Assembly: GCF_020881035.1 (NCBI RefSeq)
Contig: NZ_JAJITC010000014.1
Location: 117,719 to 181,718, forward strand
Direction of reading: 5' to 3'
Origin: Paraburkholderia translucens
Lineage (GTDB): Bacteria > Pseudomonadota > Gammaproteobacteria > Burkholderiales > Burkholderiaceae
Length of the DNA stretch: 64,000 bases
A program made the position numbers and the translations under genes. The notes beneath the pieces are model-generated. The model saw only the letters and a program-made list of their open reading frames with translations. It did not search any database and was not told the origin of the DNA. Position 1 is the stretch's first letter. Each line of letters begins with the position of its first letter. This document shows, one piece after another, positions 29,678 to 38,715 of this stretch.

Positions 29678-30562
29678 TCAGGCGCAGAATCCCTCGATCA
29701 ACGCGGCGATCTGCTCCGGCTGGTCGTGATGCACCATGTGTCCCGCGCCGTCGATGATCTTCTCGCGCCAGTCCGCAAACGCCTGAAAACGCGCCTTGAA
29801 TTCGTCGAGCGGGATGTCGCCGGCGATCTGCGCGAGCGTCGGCGAGCCGGCCGCCTCGACATGCAGCACCTTCGCGCTGACCTTGCGCCATACCGCCATC
29901 ACCTCGTCGAGACGATACAGCGTCGGACCGCGAACCTTGTGCGCGGGATCGGCGAGCAGCATGAAGCGCCCTTCGCCGTCCGGCTTCGACCAGTGTTGCG
30001 CGAGAAACTGCGCGCGGCGCGGCGCTAGACGCGGATTGGTTTTGATCAGGCGCGCGGCGACGTCGTCGAGCGACGCGTAGCGCTTGAGCTGCGGCGGATC
30101 GCGCAATTCGTCGAGCCAGTTGGCGAGACGCTTGGTCGCCTGCGCCGGATGCGACGGCGCGAGCCCGAAGCCTTCCAGATCGACCACCCGCCGCACCCGT
30201 TGCGGCCGCACGCCAGCGTAGAGGCACACGACGTTCGCACCCAGGCTGTGGCCGACGAGGTTCACCTCGCCGCTCGGCGCATAGTGGTCGATCAGCGCGT
30301 CGAGATCACCGAGATAGTCCTGCACCCAGTAGCTGCCGCCACCGCGCTCGGCGACCGGCCAGTCGGACAGGCCGAAACCGCGCAGGTCGGGCGCGATCAC
30401 CTGCCAGTCGCCGCCGAGCGCATCGACGACGAACTGGAAAGATGCGCCGACGTCCATCCAGCCGTGCAGCATAAACAGCGTCGGCGCGTCGGGACGTCCC
30501 CATCGGCGCACGTGCAGCCGGACGCCGCGCACGGCAACGAACTCAGAGCGGGAAGTATTCAT
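29678..30562 (-). CDS. Alpha/beta-fold hydrolase
   Basis: 294 residues from the ATG at 30562; a GTG at 30577 would add five residues. The oxyanion region HGWMDVGASFQ, the nucleophile elbow GHSLGANVV and a C-terminal His in GHMVHHDQPEQ complete the expected triad. RRWGRPDAPTLFMLHGW is typical of small-molecule esterase/epoxide-hydrolase-like members. No specific substrate can be assigned. It lies 70 bp after the DUF455 gene and 79 bp before the PHP gene. Confidence 0.85.
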   Translation of the reverse strand: MNTSRSEFVAVRGVRLHVRRWGRPDAPTLFMLHGWMDVGASFQFVVDALGGDWQVIAPDLRGFGLSDWPVAERGGGSYWVQDYLGDLDALIDHYAPSGEVNLVGHSLGANVVCLYAGVRPQRVRRVVDLEGFGLAPSHPAQATKRLANWLDELRDPPQLKRYASLDDVAARLIKTNPRLAPRRAQFLAQHWSKPDGEGRFMLLADPAHKVRGPTLYRLDEVMAVWRKVSAKVLHVEAAGSPTLAQIAGDIPLDEFKARFQAFADWREKIIDGAGHMVHHDQPEQIAALIEGFCA

Positions 30563-30631
30563 GAACGGCACACCCACAAAAAAGAATGGTCGTTCGAGTA
30601 TAGGGACAGCGGCGAAAAAAGTGCTAACGCA

Positions 30632-31528
30632 CTATCGAGGCGACGCTCGGTCATCCGTTGTCCGCAAGGCTTGCTGCGCATCCTGGCGCGCGAGCGCGGC
30701 GAGTTCGGCGTCGTCGAAACCGGCGTCGCGGCGCGCTGCGAAATTGAACGGGCCGCGCAGTTTCGGCGCGTGGTACTGGTCGGCGAGGCGCACATAGGTG
30801 TCGTGCGGATCGAGGCCGTCGGCGTCGCACAGGTGTCGAAACCAGCGGTTGCCGATCAGCACGTGGCCGATCTCATCGCGCAGGATCACGTCGAGAATCG
30901 CCGCCGACGCGTCATCGCCGGCCTGCAGCAGACGCGCGCGGATCGGCGGCGACGCGTCGAGGCCGCGCGCTTCGAGCGTGCGCGGTACGAGCGCCATCCG
31001 CGCAAGCACGTCGCCACGAGTGCGCTCGCACATGTCCCAGAGGCCGCTGTGCGCTGGGAAATCGCCGTACGCGTGACCGTATTCGGCGAGACGCGCGGCG
31101 AGCAGCGAATAGTGATATGCCTCTTCGGCGGCGACCTTGAGCCAGTCGGTATAGAACGCGGCGGGCATCCGAGGGAAACGCCAGACCGCGTCGAGCGCCA
31201 GATTGATCGCGTTGAACTCGATGTGCGCGAGCGCATGAAGGAGCACCGCGCGGCCCTGCGGCGACTGCATGCTGCGCCGGCCAAGCTGGCGCGCTTCGAC
31301 CAGTTCGGGCCGCGCGGGGCGGCCCGGCAAGCCGGCGGGCTCGGCAAGGTCAAGACTGGCGCTACAGAGCGTACGACCGTCCAGTACGGCCGCGTACAGT
31401 GCGCGGGCCGCCGCGGCCTTCGCGGCCGGATCCCGCTCGCGCAACGCGGCAAGCGCGGCGCTACGTGCGCACGACGGCTCGACGCGAGGATTCGATGCGG
31501 GAGAAGCGAGGGAAGCGGTGGACATCAT
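30632..31528 (-). CDS. DUF455 ferritin-like-fold protein
   Basis: 298 residues, mostly helical. Carboxylate and histidine motifs fit a di-metal ferritin-like core: HALAHIEFNAINLALD, AAEEAYHYSLL and ILRDEIGHVLIGNRWF. The first 60 residues are Ala/Arg-rich. These match the DUF455 family (tRNA-hydroxylase-like relatives); the reaction is unknown. It is the first gene of the minus-strand run, divergent from the gamma-carbonic anhydrase gene. Confidence 0.82.
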   Translation of the reverse strand: MMSTASLASPASNPRVEPSCARSAALAALRERDPAAKAAAARALYAAVLDGRTLCSASLDLAEPAGLPGRPARPELVEARQLGRRSMQSPQGRAVLLHALAHIEFNAINLALDAVWRFPRMPAAFYTDWLKVAAEEAYHYSLLAARLAEYGHAYGDFPAHSGLWDMCERTRGDVLARMALVPRTLEARGLDASPPIRARLLQAGDDASAAILDVILRDEIGHVLIGNRWFRHLCDADGLDPHDTYVRLADQYHAPKLRGPFNFAARRDAGFDDAELAALARQDAQQALRTTDDRASPR

Positions 31529-31902
31529 GACAAGCAGATCGGCGATGGAAGCGTAACGGACGACGGATAGACAGCAGGGGCAATGCCCGAGCGAAGCACG
31601 CTACCGGCAGAGGAAACGGATGAGCTTGGCCCGGCAACACGCCGGGTCGGCCACGGCGCCGGCCAACCCCCTCGCCATCGCGCTACGTCGGCCAAGCGGC
31701 CCAAGCACTCAAACGTTTACAATACTCGATTCGACCAATGGGCGCGCTTTCGGGGCCGCCCGTCGGTTGACGACTCGGGACTTCCCATTTCGCATCGCGC
31801 CGGGCGCACGCCGTCCCGCCCGTGTGCGGCAAGCGATCAGGCAACCATCGCGCACACCATCGGAGTCATCCCCTACCGGGCTCCGACCGACAAGGAGACA
31901 TT
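31529..31902. other. 374 bp divergent intergenic region
   Basis: Lies between the DUF455 gene (-) and the gamma-carbonic anhydrase gene (+). A TACAAT -10-like hexamer at 31718-31723 points to the right but lacks a good -35. Plus-strand frames at 31583-31906 and 31620-31946 are Arg/Pro-rich with no recognisable domain. The last bases carry the AAGGAG ribosome-binding site of the next gene. Nothing else is recognised. Confidence 0.5.
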
Positions 31903-32427
31903 GTGACGATCTACAAGCTGGGCGAAGCCGCTCCGGTCATTCATGAAAGCGTGTTCGTCGCCGATTCGGCGAACATCATCGGCAACGTGACGCTCGAGGA
32001 GAACGCGAGCGTGTGGTTCGGCGCAACGCTGCGCGGCGACAACGAGCCGATCACGATCGGCGCCGGCAGCAACGTGCAGGAAAACGCGGTGCTGCACACC
32101 GACCCCGGCTATCCGCTGACGGTCGAGCCGAACGTGACGATCGGCCATCAGGCCATGCTGCACGGCTGCACGATCAGGGAAGGTGCGTTGATCGGGATTC
32201 AGGCGGTGGTCTTGAATGGCGCGGTGATCGGCCGCAACTGTCTGGTCGGGGCGGGCGCCATCGTCACCGAGGGCAAGGTGTTTCCCGACAATACGCTGAT
32301 CCTCGGCGCGCCCGCGAAGGCGGTGCGCGAACTGACGGAAGCGGATATCGCCAACATGCAGCGCGGCACGGCAAGCTATGCCGGGCGCCGCGATTATTTC
32401 AAGGCGCAGCTCGTACGCATCGGCTAG
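31903..32427 (+). CDS. Gamma-class carbonic anhydrase-like hexapeptide-repeat protein
   Basis: 174 residues, starting at a GTG with AAGGAG 6 nt upstream; upstream in-frame ATGs lack such a site. Left-handed beta-helix repeats run through most of the protein (VTLEENASVWFGATLRGD, then VTIGHQAMLHG). The histidines in AVLHTDPGYP, IGHQ and LHGC match gamma-carbonic anhydrase zinc ligands of the YrdA/CaiE group. CO2 hydration is plausible but unproven for many of these. It is followed after 65 bp by hslO. Confidence 0.87.
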   Translation: MTIYKLGEAAPVIHESVFVADSANIIGNVTLEENASVWFGATLRGDNEPITIGAGSNVQENAVLHTDPGYPLTVEPNVTIGHQAMLHGCTIREGALIGIQAVVLNGAVIGRNCLVGAGAIVTEGKVFPDNTLILGAPAKAVRELTEADIANMQRGTASYAGRRDYFKAQLVRIG

Positions 32428-32492
32428 ACGGCCGGCGCGTGCGGCGCGCAAAGCCGCGGCATCACGCCGCGCCATTCCACCGAGGAAAAGTT

Positions 32493-33443
32493 GTGAGCGA
32501 CCAGTTGCAAAAATTCATGTTCAGCGCGGCGCCGGTGCGCGGCGAGATAGTTTCCCTGCGCAATACCTGGCAGGACGTGCTGACGCGCCGCGATTATCCG
32601 GGGCCCGTGCGAACGATTCTGGGCGAAATGATGGCCGCCTGCGCGCTGCTGTCGGCGAACCTGAAGTTCGACGGCACGCTAGTCATGCAGATTTTCGGCG
32701 ATGGCCCGGTCAAGATGCTGGTCGTGCAGTGCAGCTCGAATCTGACGATGCGCGCCACCGCGAAGCTGTCAGACGAAGCGGCCCATACGATCGACGACAC
32801 CACCTCGCTCGTCGATCTGGTGAACGCGAGCGGCCACGGCCGCTGCGTGATCACGCTCGATCCGACCGACAAGCAGCCCGGCCAGCAGCCGTACCAAAGT
32901 ATCGTGCCGCTCTCGGGCGTGAGCGGACCGCTGAAGTCGATCTCCGAAGTGCTCGAGCACTATATGCACCACTCCGAACAGCTCGACACGCGCATGTGGC
33001 TCGCGGCGAACACCGAGCGCGCGGTGGGCATGCTGCTGCAGAAGCTGCCGGGCGACGGCGGCATCGTGCCGCATCCGGGCGAGCTTGACGCGGATACGTG
33101 GGAGCGCGTCTGCACGCTCGGCGGCACGCTATCGCAGGACGAGCTGTTGAAGGAGGAACCGGAGACAGTGTTCCGGCGCCTCTTCTGGCAGGAAAACGTC
33201 CAGCATTTCGAACCGGTTACCGCGCGCTTCGAATGCACGTGTTCGCGCGAAAAAGTCGGCGCGATGCTGAAGATGCTCGGCCGCGATGAAGTCGACGGCG
33301 TGATCGAGGAACGCGGCCACGTCGAGATCCACTGCGAGTTCTGCAATCAGCGCTACGAGTTCGACCCGGTCGACGTCGCGCAACTTTTCCTGGCCGGCGG
33401 ACTCTCAGAAGGTGTGACGCCGGCAGCCGAGCAGCGGCACTAA
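32493..33443 (+). CDS. hslO: Hsp33 redox-regulated chaperone
   Basis: 316 residues from a GTG start with GAGGAAAAG just upstream. The N-terminal chaperone domain has the typical MMAACALLSANLKFDG and LPLSG-type turn (VPLSGVSG). The C-terminal redox switch carries CTC in FECTCSREKV and CEFC in HCEFCNQRY, the CxC...CxxC zinc site. Oxidation releases zinc, unfolds the linker and activates holdase function. It is co-directional with the carbonic-anhydrase-like gene. Confidence 0.95.
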   Translation: MSDQLQKFMFSAAPVRGEIVSLRNTWQDVLTRRDYPGPVRTILGEMMAACALLSANLKFDGTLVMQIFGDGPVKMLVVQCSSNLTMRATAKLSDEAAHTIDDTTSLVDLVNASGHGRCVITLDPTDKQPGQQPYQSIVPLSGVSGPLKSISEVLEHYMHHSEQLDTRMWLAANTERAVGMLLQKLPGDGGIVPHPGELDADTWERVCTLGGTLSQDELLKEEPETVFRRLFWQENVQHFEPVTARFECTCSREKVGAMLKMLGRDEVDGVIEERGHVEIHCEFCNQRYEFDPVDVAQLFLAGGLSEGVTPAAEQRH

Positions 33444-33640
33444 ACCACGCTTTCATTGAAGCGGACTACCTACCTGCGAACTGATCGCGCTATCCGGTAG
33501 AGTCCCCGCCGCGCCGCCCCATGCCTCGTCACGGCTCGGGCGGCGCGTTGCTTTTGATCGCTGTGTTGATACGTGGGAGAGATGCGGCGCCGCGCGTCGG
33601 GAGTACCGGCTCGAGCCATCGGACCGATGGAGATTCGACC

Positions 33641-34003
33641 ATGAAACACATGCTTTCGTTGGTACTAGCTATCGCCGCGGGCAGCGCGGCGCTGGCCGGC
33701 TGCTCGATCGATCCACCCGGTCCATCGCCGATTCTGAGCCGGCTGCCGCCCGATCAGGCCGAGACCGTCAGCCATGCGCAGACGCTGACACCAGAAGAAC
33801 GCGCGCGCTATGACGCGATCGAGCAACAGGTCATGTTCGAACAGAATCAGGCGATGGCCGCGGACGCCGCCGCGCAAGCCTGGCAGCGCTACTATTCGCG
33901 TTCACCGCCCGTGAGGTTTTCTTTGGGCTTCTCGAGCGGCGGCTGGGGACGTGGCTGGGGAACAGGGATTGGCGTCGGCTTCGGGCCGTATTGGGGCTGG
34001 TAA
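33641..34003 (+). CDS. Small envelope lipoprotein of unknown function
   Basis: 120 residues from the ATG at 33641. A lipoprotein signal ends in lipobox LAGC (Cys near 21). Then follows SIDPPGPSPILSRLPPDQAE, a polar helical part with LTPEERARYDAIEQQVMFEQNQAMAADAA, and a C-terminus of Gly/Trp/Phe repeats (GGWGRGWGTGIGVGFGPYWGW). I do not recognise a named family. It ends at a bidirectional terminator shared with ftsB. Confidence 0.8.
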   Translation: MKHMLSLVLAIAAGSAALAGCSIDPPGPSPILSRLPPDQAETVSHAQTLTPEERARYDAIEQQVMFEQNQAMAADAAAQAWQRYYSRSPPVRFSLGFSSGGWGRGWGTGIGVGFGPYWGW

Positions 34004-34025
34004 CCCCGGAATCCTCGGCACACAA

Positions 34026-34064
34026 TAAAAAAGCGCGGTTCAAAATGAACCGCGCTTTTTTTGC
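34026..34064. terminator. Bidirectional terminator between small lipoprotein and ftsB
   Basis: Stem AAAAAGCGCGGTTCA / TGAACCGCGCTTTTT with a short loop; A and T tracts on both sides allow use by both convergent genes. Confidence 0.88.
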
Positions 34065-34099
34065 GTTCTTCCTGCCAGGCCGATGCGAGCCATCCGAGC

Positions 34100-34534
34100 T
34101 CAGCGCGCCGGCTTCTTCTCCTTCGCTACCGCTTTCCCGCCACGCTTGCGATCCGGCTTCGCGCGCGACTCCGGATTCGGCACCACGTGCAGCGGCGCTG
34201 CCGACACCTCGCCGCGCGTCGAAGTATCCGTCGACGGCGCGCTTGGCGTCGGCAACGGCTGGTTCGGCGACACGAACTGCACGAACACTTCGCCGTCCTT
34301 GACCATGCCCATTTCGTAGCGCGCCCGCTCTTCGACCGCGGCCGTGCCATTCTGAAGATCCTGCACTTCGCCCTGGATGCGTTCGTTGCGCAGTTTCGCA
34401 TCGGCATTCTTCTGGAGTTGCTGCGCGAGTTGCCCCTGCAACTCATGCACGCGCAGCCAGCCGCCGTGCCCCCACCAGAGCGGGTACTGGATCAACGCCA
34501 GCAGAACGATCAGGACAGCAGTGACAAGCCGCAT
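34100..34534 (-). CDS. ftsB: FtsB cell-division protein
   Basis: 144 residues: a membrane segment at about 3-20 with LIQYPLWWG right after it, a coiled coil (LQGQLAQQLQKNADAKLRNER), then YEMGMVKDGEVFVQFV, all matching FtsB. The remaining 50 or so residues form a Pro/Ser/Lys/Arg-rich tail not found in E. coli FtsB (103 residues). FtsB joins FtsL and FtsQ in the divisome. It is placed after eno, the usual position in gammaproteobacteria and betaproteobacteria. Confidence 0.92.
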   Translation of the reverse strand: MRLVTAVLIVLLALIQYPLWWGHGGWLRVHELQGQLAQQLQKNADAKLRNERIQGEVQDLQNGTAAVEERARYEMGMVKDGEVFVQFVSPNQPLPTPSAPSTDTSTRGEVSAAPLHVVPNPESRAKPDRKRGGKAVAKEKKPAR

Positions 34535-34648
34535 GAAGTAAGCACAGTGGATACGCGCCGCCCTGCGCTATACGCAGGGCGGCGAGGTCAATCAGAGACG
34601 AAGGATAACCGGCTCATCGATCGGCGTGAACAATCCGGCGAAAAACGC

Positions 34649-35932
34649 TTAGCGCAGATTGTAGAAGGCCGACTTGCCCGGGTAGCTGGCGATATCGCCG
34701 AGATCTTCCTCGATACGCAGCAGCTGGTTGTACTTCGAGATGCGATCCGAGCGCGACAGCGAACCGGTCTTGATCTGGCCAGCGTTCAGCCCGACGGCGA
34801 TGTCAGCGATCGTCGAGTCTTCGGTTTCGCCCGAGCGGTGCGAAATCACGGCCGTGTAGCCGGCGCGCTTGGCCATTTCGATCGCCGCGAAGGTTTCGGT
34901 CAGCGTGCCGATCTGGTTGATCTTGATCAGGATCGAGTTCGCGATGCCCTTCTCGATGCCTTCCTTCAGGATGCGCGTGTTCGTCACGAACAGGTCGTCG
35001 CCGACCAGCTGCACCTTCTTGCCGAGCTTGTCGGTCAGGACCCTCCAGCCTTCCCAGTCACCTTCGTGCATGCCGTCTTCGATCGACACGATCGGGAACT
35101 TGTCGGCGAGATTGGCCAGATAGTCCGCGAATTCCGTCGACGACAACTGCAGGCCTTCGCCCGCGAGCTGGTACTTGCCGTCGTGGTAGAACTCGCTCGC
35201 TGCACAGTCGAGCGCGAGCAGCACGTCTTCACCGGCGCGGTAGCCTGCTTTCTCGATGGCTTGCAGGATGGTGGACAGGCATTCTTCGTTGCTGCCGAAG
35301 TTCGGCGCGAAGCCGCCTTCATCGCCGACTGCCGTGCTCATGCCGCGATCGGACAGGATCTTCTTCAGCGCGTGGAACACTTCGGCGCCGCAGCGCAGTG
35401 CTTCGCGGAAGGTCGGCTGGCTGACCGGCACGATCATGAATTCCTGGATGTCCAGGCTGTTGTTCGCGTGCGCGCCGCCGTTGACGATGTTCATCATCGG
35501 CACCGGCAGTTGCATCGCGCCCGAACCGCCGAAATAGCGGTACAGCGGCAGGCCGGCTTCTTCGGCGGCCGCCTTCGCGACGGCCATCGACACGGCCAGC
35601 ATGGCGTTCGCGCCGAGGCGCGACTTGTTGTCGGTGCCGTCGAGCTCGAGCAGCGTCTTATCGAGGAAAGCCTGCTCGGAAGCGTCGAGACCCATGATCG
35701 CTTCGGAGATTTCCGTATTGATGTGCTCGACGGCCTTCAGCACGCCCTTGCCGCCGTAACGGCCGGCTTCGCCGTCGCGCAGTTCGATGGCTTCGCGCGA
35801 GCCAGTCGACGCGCCCGACGGCACCGCTGCGCGGCCCATCGTGCCCGACTCGAGCAGCACGTCGCATTCGACGGTGGGGTTGCCTCGCGAATCGAGAATC
35901 TCTCGACCGATGATGTCTACGATAGCACTCAT
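34649..35932 (-). CDS. eno: Enolase
   Basis: 427 residues from the ATG at 35932 (MSAIVDIIGREILDSRGNPT), preceded by GAGGAAACC. It shows SGASTGSREAIELRDG, the metal-binding SIEDGMHEGDWEGW region and the signature LIKINQIGTLTETF, plus SHRSGETEDSTIAD. It converts 2-phosphoglycerate to phosphoenolpyruvate and is often a degradosome component. It is in the pyrG-kdsA-eno-ftsB order; kdsA, just upstream, uses its product phosphoenolpyruvate. Confidence 0.98.
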   Translation of the reverse strand: MSAIVDIIGREILDSRGNPTVECDVLLESGTMGRAAVPSGASTGSREAIELRDGEAGRYGGKGVLKAVEHINTEISEAIMGLDASEQAFLDKTLLELDGTDNKSRLGANAMLAVSMAVAKAAAEEAGLPLYRYFGGSGAMQLPVPMMNIVNGGAHANNSLDIQEFMIVPVSQPTFREALRCGAEVFHALKKILSDRGMSTAVGDEGGFAPNFGSNEECLSTILQAIEKAGYRAGEDVLLALDCAASEFYHDGKYQLAGEGLQLSSTEFADYLANLADKFPIVSIEDGMHEGDWEGWRVLTDKLGKKVQLVGDDLFVTNTRILKEGIEKGIANSILIKINQIGTLTETFAAIEMAKRAGYTAVISHRSGETEDSTIADIAVGLNAGQIKTGSLSRSDRISKYNQLLRIEEDLGDIASYPGKSAFYNLR

Positions 35933-36097
35933 GGTTTCCTCAAAGGATGACGTTGAATTCTTTACCCTGACACTGTATTGCACACCTGCCGGTCTCCCCG
36001 ACAGACCACTCGCGCGCCAATACGTTCGACCACCACTGTGCGAAAACGCCGCGTGCCGATTATCGAGGTCGATCGTGACGCGCGGCGCACGCCTCTA

Positions 36098-36952
36098 TCA
36101 GTTGAAATCGCTTTCGAGGAACGGCCCGCGCTTGACGGCCTGGTCGAGCGTCACGAGCGTCTCGAGCAGGTCGGCCATGCGATTGAGCGGCACCGCGTTC
36201 GGGCCGTCCGATTTCGCTTGCGCAGGATTCGGGTGCGTTTCCATGAAGAGGCCGGCGACGCCCACCGCGACCGCGGCGCGCGCGAGCACCGGCACGAATT
36301 CGCGCTGGCCGCCCGAGCTCGTGCCCTGCCCGCCCGGCAACTGCACCGAATGCGTTGCGTCGAACACGACCGGCGCGTTGGTCTCGCGCATGATCGCGAG
36401 CGAACGCATGTCCGACACGAGGTTGTTATAGCCGAACGACACGCCGCGCTCGCACGCCATGAAACGGTCTTCCGACAGACCCGCTTCGCGCGCGGCATCG
36501 CGCGCCTTGTCGATCACGTTCTTCATGTCGTGCGGCGCGAGAAACTGGCCCTTCTTGATGTTGACCGGCTTGCCCGAGCGCGCGCACGCGTGGATGAAGT
36601 CGGTCTGACGGCACAGGAACGCGGGCGTTTGCAGCACGTCGACGACCGACGCGACCTGCTCGATCTCGTGCTCGGCGTGCACGTCGGTCAGCACCGGCAC
36701 ACCGAGCTGTCGCTTCACTTCCGACAGGATACGCAAACCTTCGTCCATGCCCAGACCGCGGAACGACTTGCCGCTGCTGCGGTTGGCCTTGTCATACGAT
36801 GATTTGTAGATGAACGGAATGTTCAGTTTTGCGCAGATTTCCTTCAGGCGGCCGGCCGTGTCGATCGTCATCTGTTCGGACTCGACGACACAGGTACCGG
36901 CGATCAGGAAAAACGGCTTGTCGAGCCCGATGTCGAAATCGCCCAGTTTCAT
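36098..36952 (-). CDS. kdsA: KdsA, 3-deoxy-D-manno-octulosonate 8-phosphate synthase
   Basis: 284-residue TIM-barrel synthase that condenses PEP and arabinose-5-phosphate to Kdo-8-phosphate for the LPS core. Signatures are AGTCVVESEQ, KSSYDKANRSS, the LTDVH motif, KKGQFLAPHDMKN and FDATHSVQLPGG. Its ATG overlaps the pyrG stop codon by 4 nt (ATGA), indicating translational coupling. Confidence 0.97.
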   Translation of the reverse strand: MKLGDFDIGLDKPFFLIAGTCVVESEQMTIDTAGRLKEICAKLNIPFIYKSSYDKANRSSGKSFRGLGMDEGLRILSEVKRQLGVPVLTDVHAEHEIEQVASVVDVLQTPAFLCRQTDFIHACARSGKPVNIKKGQFLAPHDMKNVIDKARDAAREAGLSEDRFMACERGVSFGYNNLVSDMRSLAIMRETNAPVVFDATHSVQLPGGQGTSSGGQREFVPVLARAAVAVGVAGLFMETHPNPAQAKSDGPNAVPLNRMADLLETLVTLDQAVKRGPFLESDFN

Positions 36953-38610
36953 GCCTTCTCCTCGACCCTCGACTGCTGATGCGCGAGCGCCGCTTCGACG
37001 AACGACTTGAACAGCGGATGACCGTCACGCGGCGTGGACGTGAATTCCGGGTGGAACTGCACGCCGACGAACCACGGGTGCATGCTGCGCGGCAGCTCCA
37101 TCATTTCCGGCAGATCCTCGCTCGGGGTACGGGCGCTAATGATGAGGCCACCGCCTTCGAGCTGGGGCACGAAACGGTTATTCACCTCATAACGGTGACG
37201 GTGACGCTCGTTCACATCCGTGCCGTAGATCTCTTCGGCGAGCGTGCCGGGTTTGACCGGGCAGCGCTGCGAGCCGAGGCGCATGGTGCCGCCGAGGTCC
37301 GACTCTTCGGTGCGCTTTTCGACGCGGCCTTCGCGGTCGTACCACTCGGTGATCAGCGCGACCACGCGGTTCTTCGTTTCCTGATCGAACTCGGTGCTGT
37401 TCGCGTCCTTCAGGCCGACCACGTCGCGGGCGAATTCGATCACAGCGAGCTGCATGCCGAGGCAAATGCCGAGATACGGCACCTTCGCTTCGCGCGCATA
37501 GCGGATCGCGGCGATCTTGCCTTCGGTACCGCGACGGCCGAAGCCGCCCGGCACGAGCACTGCATCGAGATGCTTGAGGCTCTCGACGCCTTGCGTTTCG
37601 ATTTCTTCGGAATCGATGTACTCGATGTTCACGCGCGTCGACGTATGCATCGACGCATGGCGCAGCGCTTCGATCAGCGACTTGTACGACTCGGTCAGAT
37701 CGACGTACTTGCCGACCATGCCGATCGTCACTTCGTGCTTCGGATTCTGCAGCTTTTCGACGAGCTCGGACCACATCGAGAGGTCCGCCGCCTTCGGCGT
37801 GAGCTTCAGCTCTTCGCAGATGATCGCGTCGAGCCCCTGGTCGTGCAGCATCTGCGGAATCTTGTAGATGCTGTCCGCGTCCCACACGGAAATCACGGCG
37901 TCTTCAGGCACGTTCGAGAACAACGAGATCTTCGCGCGCTCGTCATCCGGAATGCGGCGATCGGCACGGCACAGCAGCACGTGCGGCGAGATACCGATTT
38001 CGCGCAGCTTCTGCACGCTGTGCTGGGTAGGCTTGGTTTTGAGTTCGCCGGCCGTGGCAACCCAGGGCACCAACGTCAGGTGCACGAAGCATGCGCTGTT
38101 GCGGCCGAGGCGCAGGCTCATCTGACGCGCGGCTTCGAGGAACGGCAGCGATTCGATGTCACCCACGGTGCCGCCCACTTCGACGATCGCGACATCCGGC
38201 TCGCCGCACGTCGCAGACGCTGCGCCGCGCTCGACGAATGCCTGGATTTCGTTCGTGATGTGCGGGATGACCTGCACGGTCTTGCCGAGATAATCGCCGC
38301 GGCGTTCCTTGCGGATCACCGACTCGTAAATCTGGCCCGTGGTGAAGTTGTTGGCCTTGCGCATCTTCGTGCTGATGAAGCGCTCGTAGTGGCCGAGATC
38401 GAGGTCGGTTTCCGCTCCGTCTTCCGTCACGAACACTTCGCCGTGTTGAAACGGACTCATCGTGCCGGGATCGACGTTGATGTAGGGATCGAGCTTGAGG
38501 AGGGTGACTTTAAGACCGCGTGATTCGAGGATCGCGGCGAGGGAAGCGGCGGCAATACCCTTGCCGAGGGAAGATACTACGCCGCCGGTGACGAAAACAT
38601 ATTTGGTCAT
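36949..38610 (-). CDS. pyrG: CTP synthase
   Basis: 553 residues: an N-terminal synthetase domain (TKYVFVTGGVVSSLGKGI at residue 2 onward) and a C-terminal class I glutamine amidotransferase with nucleophile Cys in LGICLGMQ and the His/Glu of GVQFHPEFTS. It aminates UTP to CTP. The product also feeds CMP-Kdo synthesis, consistent with the overlap with kdsA downstream. Confidence 0.98.
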   Translation of the reverse strand: MTKYVFVTGGVVSSLGKGIAAASLAAILESRGLKVTLLKLDPYINVDPGTMSPFQHGEVFVTEDGAETDLDLGHYERFISTKMRKANNFTTGQIYESVIRKERRGDYLGKTVQVIPHITNEIQAFVERGAASATCGEPDVAIVEVGGTVGDIESLPFLEAARQMSLRLGRNSACFVHLTLVPWVATAGELKTKPTQHSVQKLREIGISPHVLLCRADRRIPDDERAKISLFSNVPEDAVISVWDADSIYKIPQMLHDQGLDAIICEELKLTPKAADLSMWSELVEKLQNPKHEVTIGMVGKYVDLTESYKSLIEALRHASMHTSTRVNIEYIDSEEIETQGVESLKHLDAVLVPGGFGRRGTEGKIAAIRYAREAKVPYLGICLGMQLAVIEFARDVVGLKDANSTEFDQETKNRVVALITEWYDREGRVEKRTEESDLGGTMRLGSQRCPVKPGTLAEEIYGTDVNERHRHRYEVNNRFVPQLEGGGLIISARTPSEDLPEMMELPRSMHPWFVGVQFHPEFTSTPRDGHPLFKSFVEAALAHQQSRVEEKA

Positions 38611-38715
38611 CGCTGGATGCTCGCGGGAAAAACGGATTATACCGTAAAGGATGACCCCGACCCAGCAAAAAGCGACCGACCCGCCTCGCGCCGATGCCGC
38701 CTCGCGCGCTGCGCG

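Noticed and set aside
30149..31570. 473-codon plus-strand open frame opposite the DUF455 and hydrolase genes
   Set aside because: Antisense shadow with Arg/Val/His-rich composition and no ribosome-binding site.
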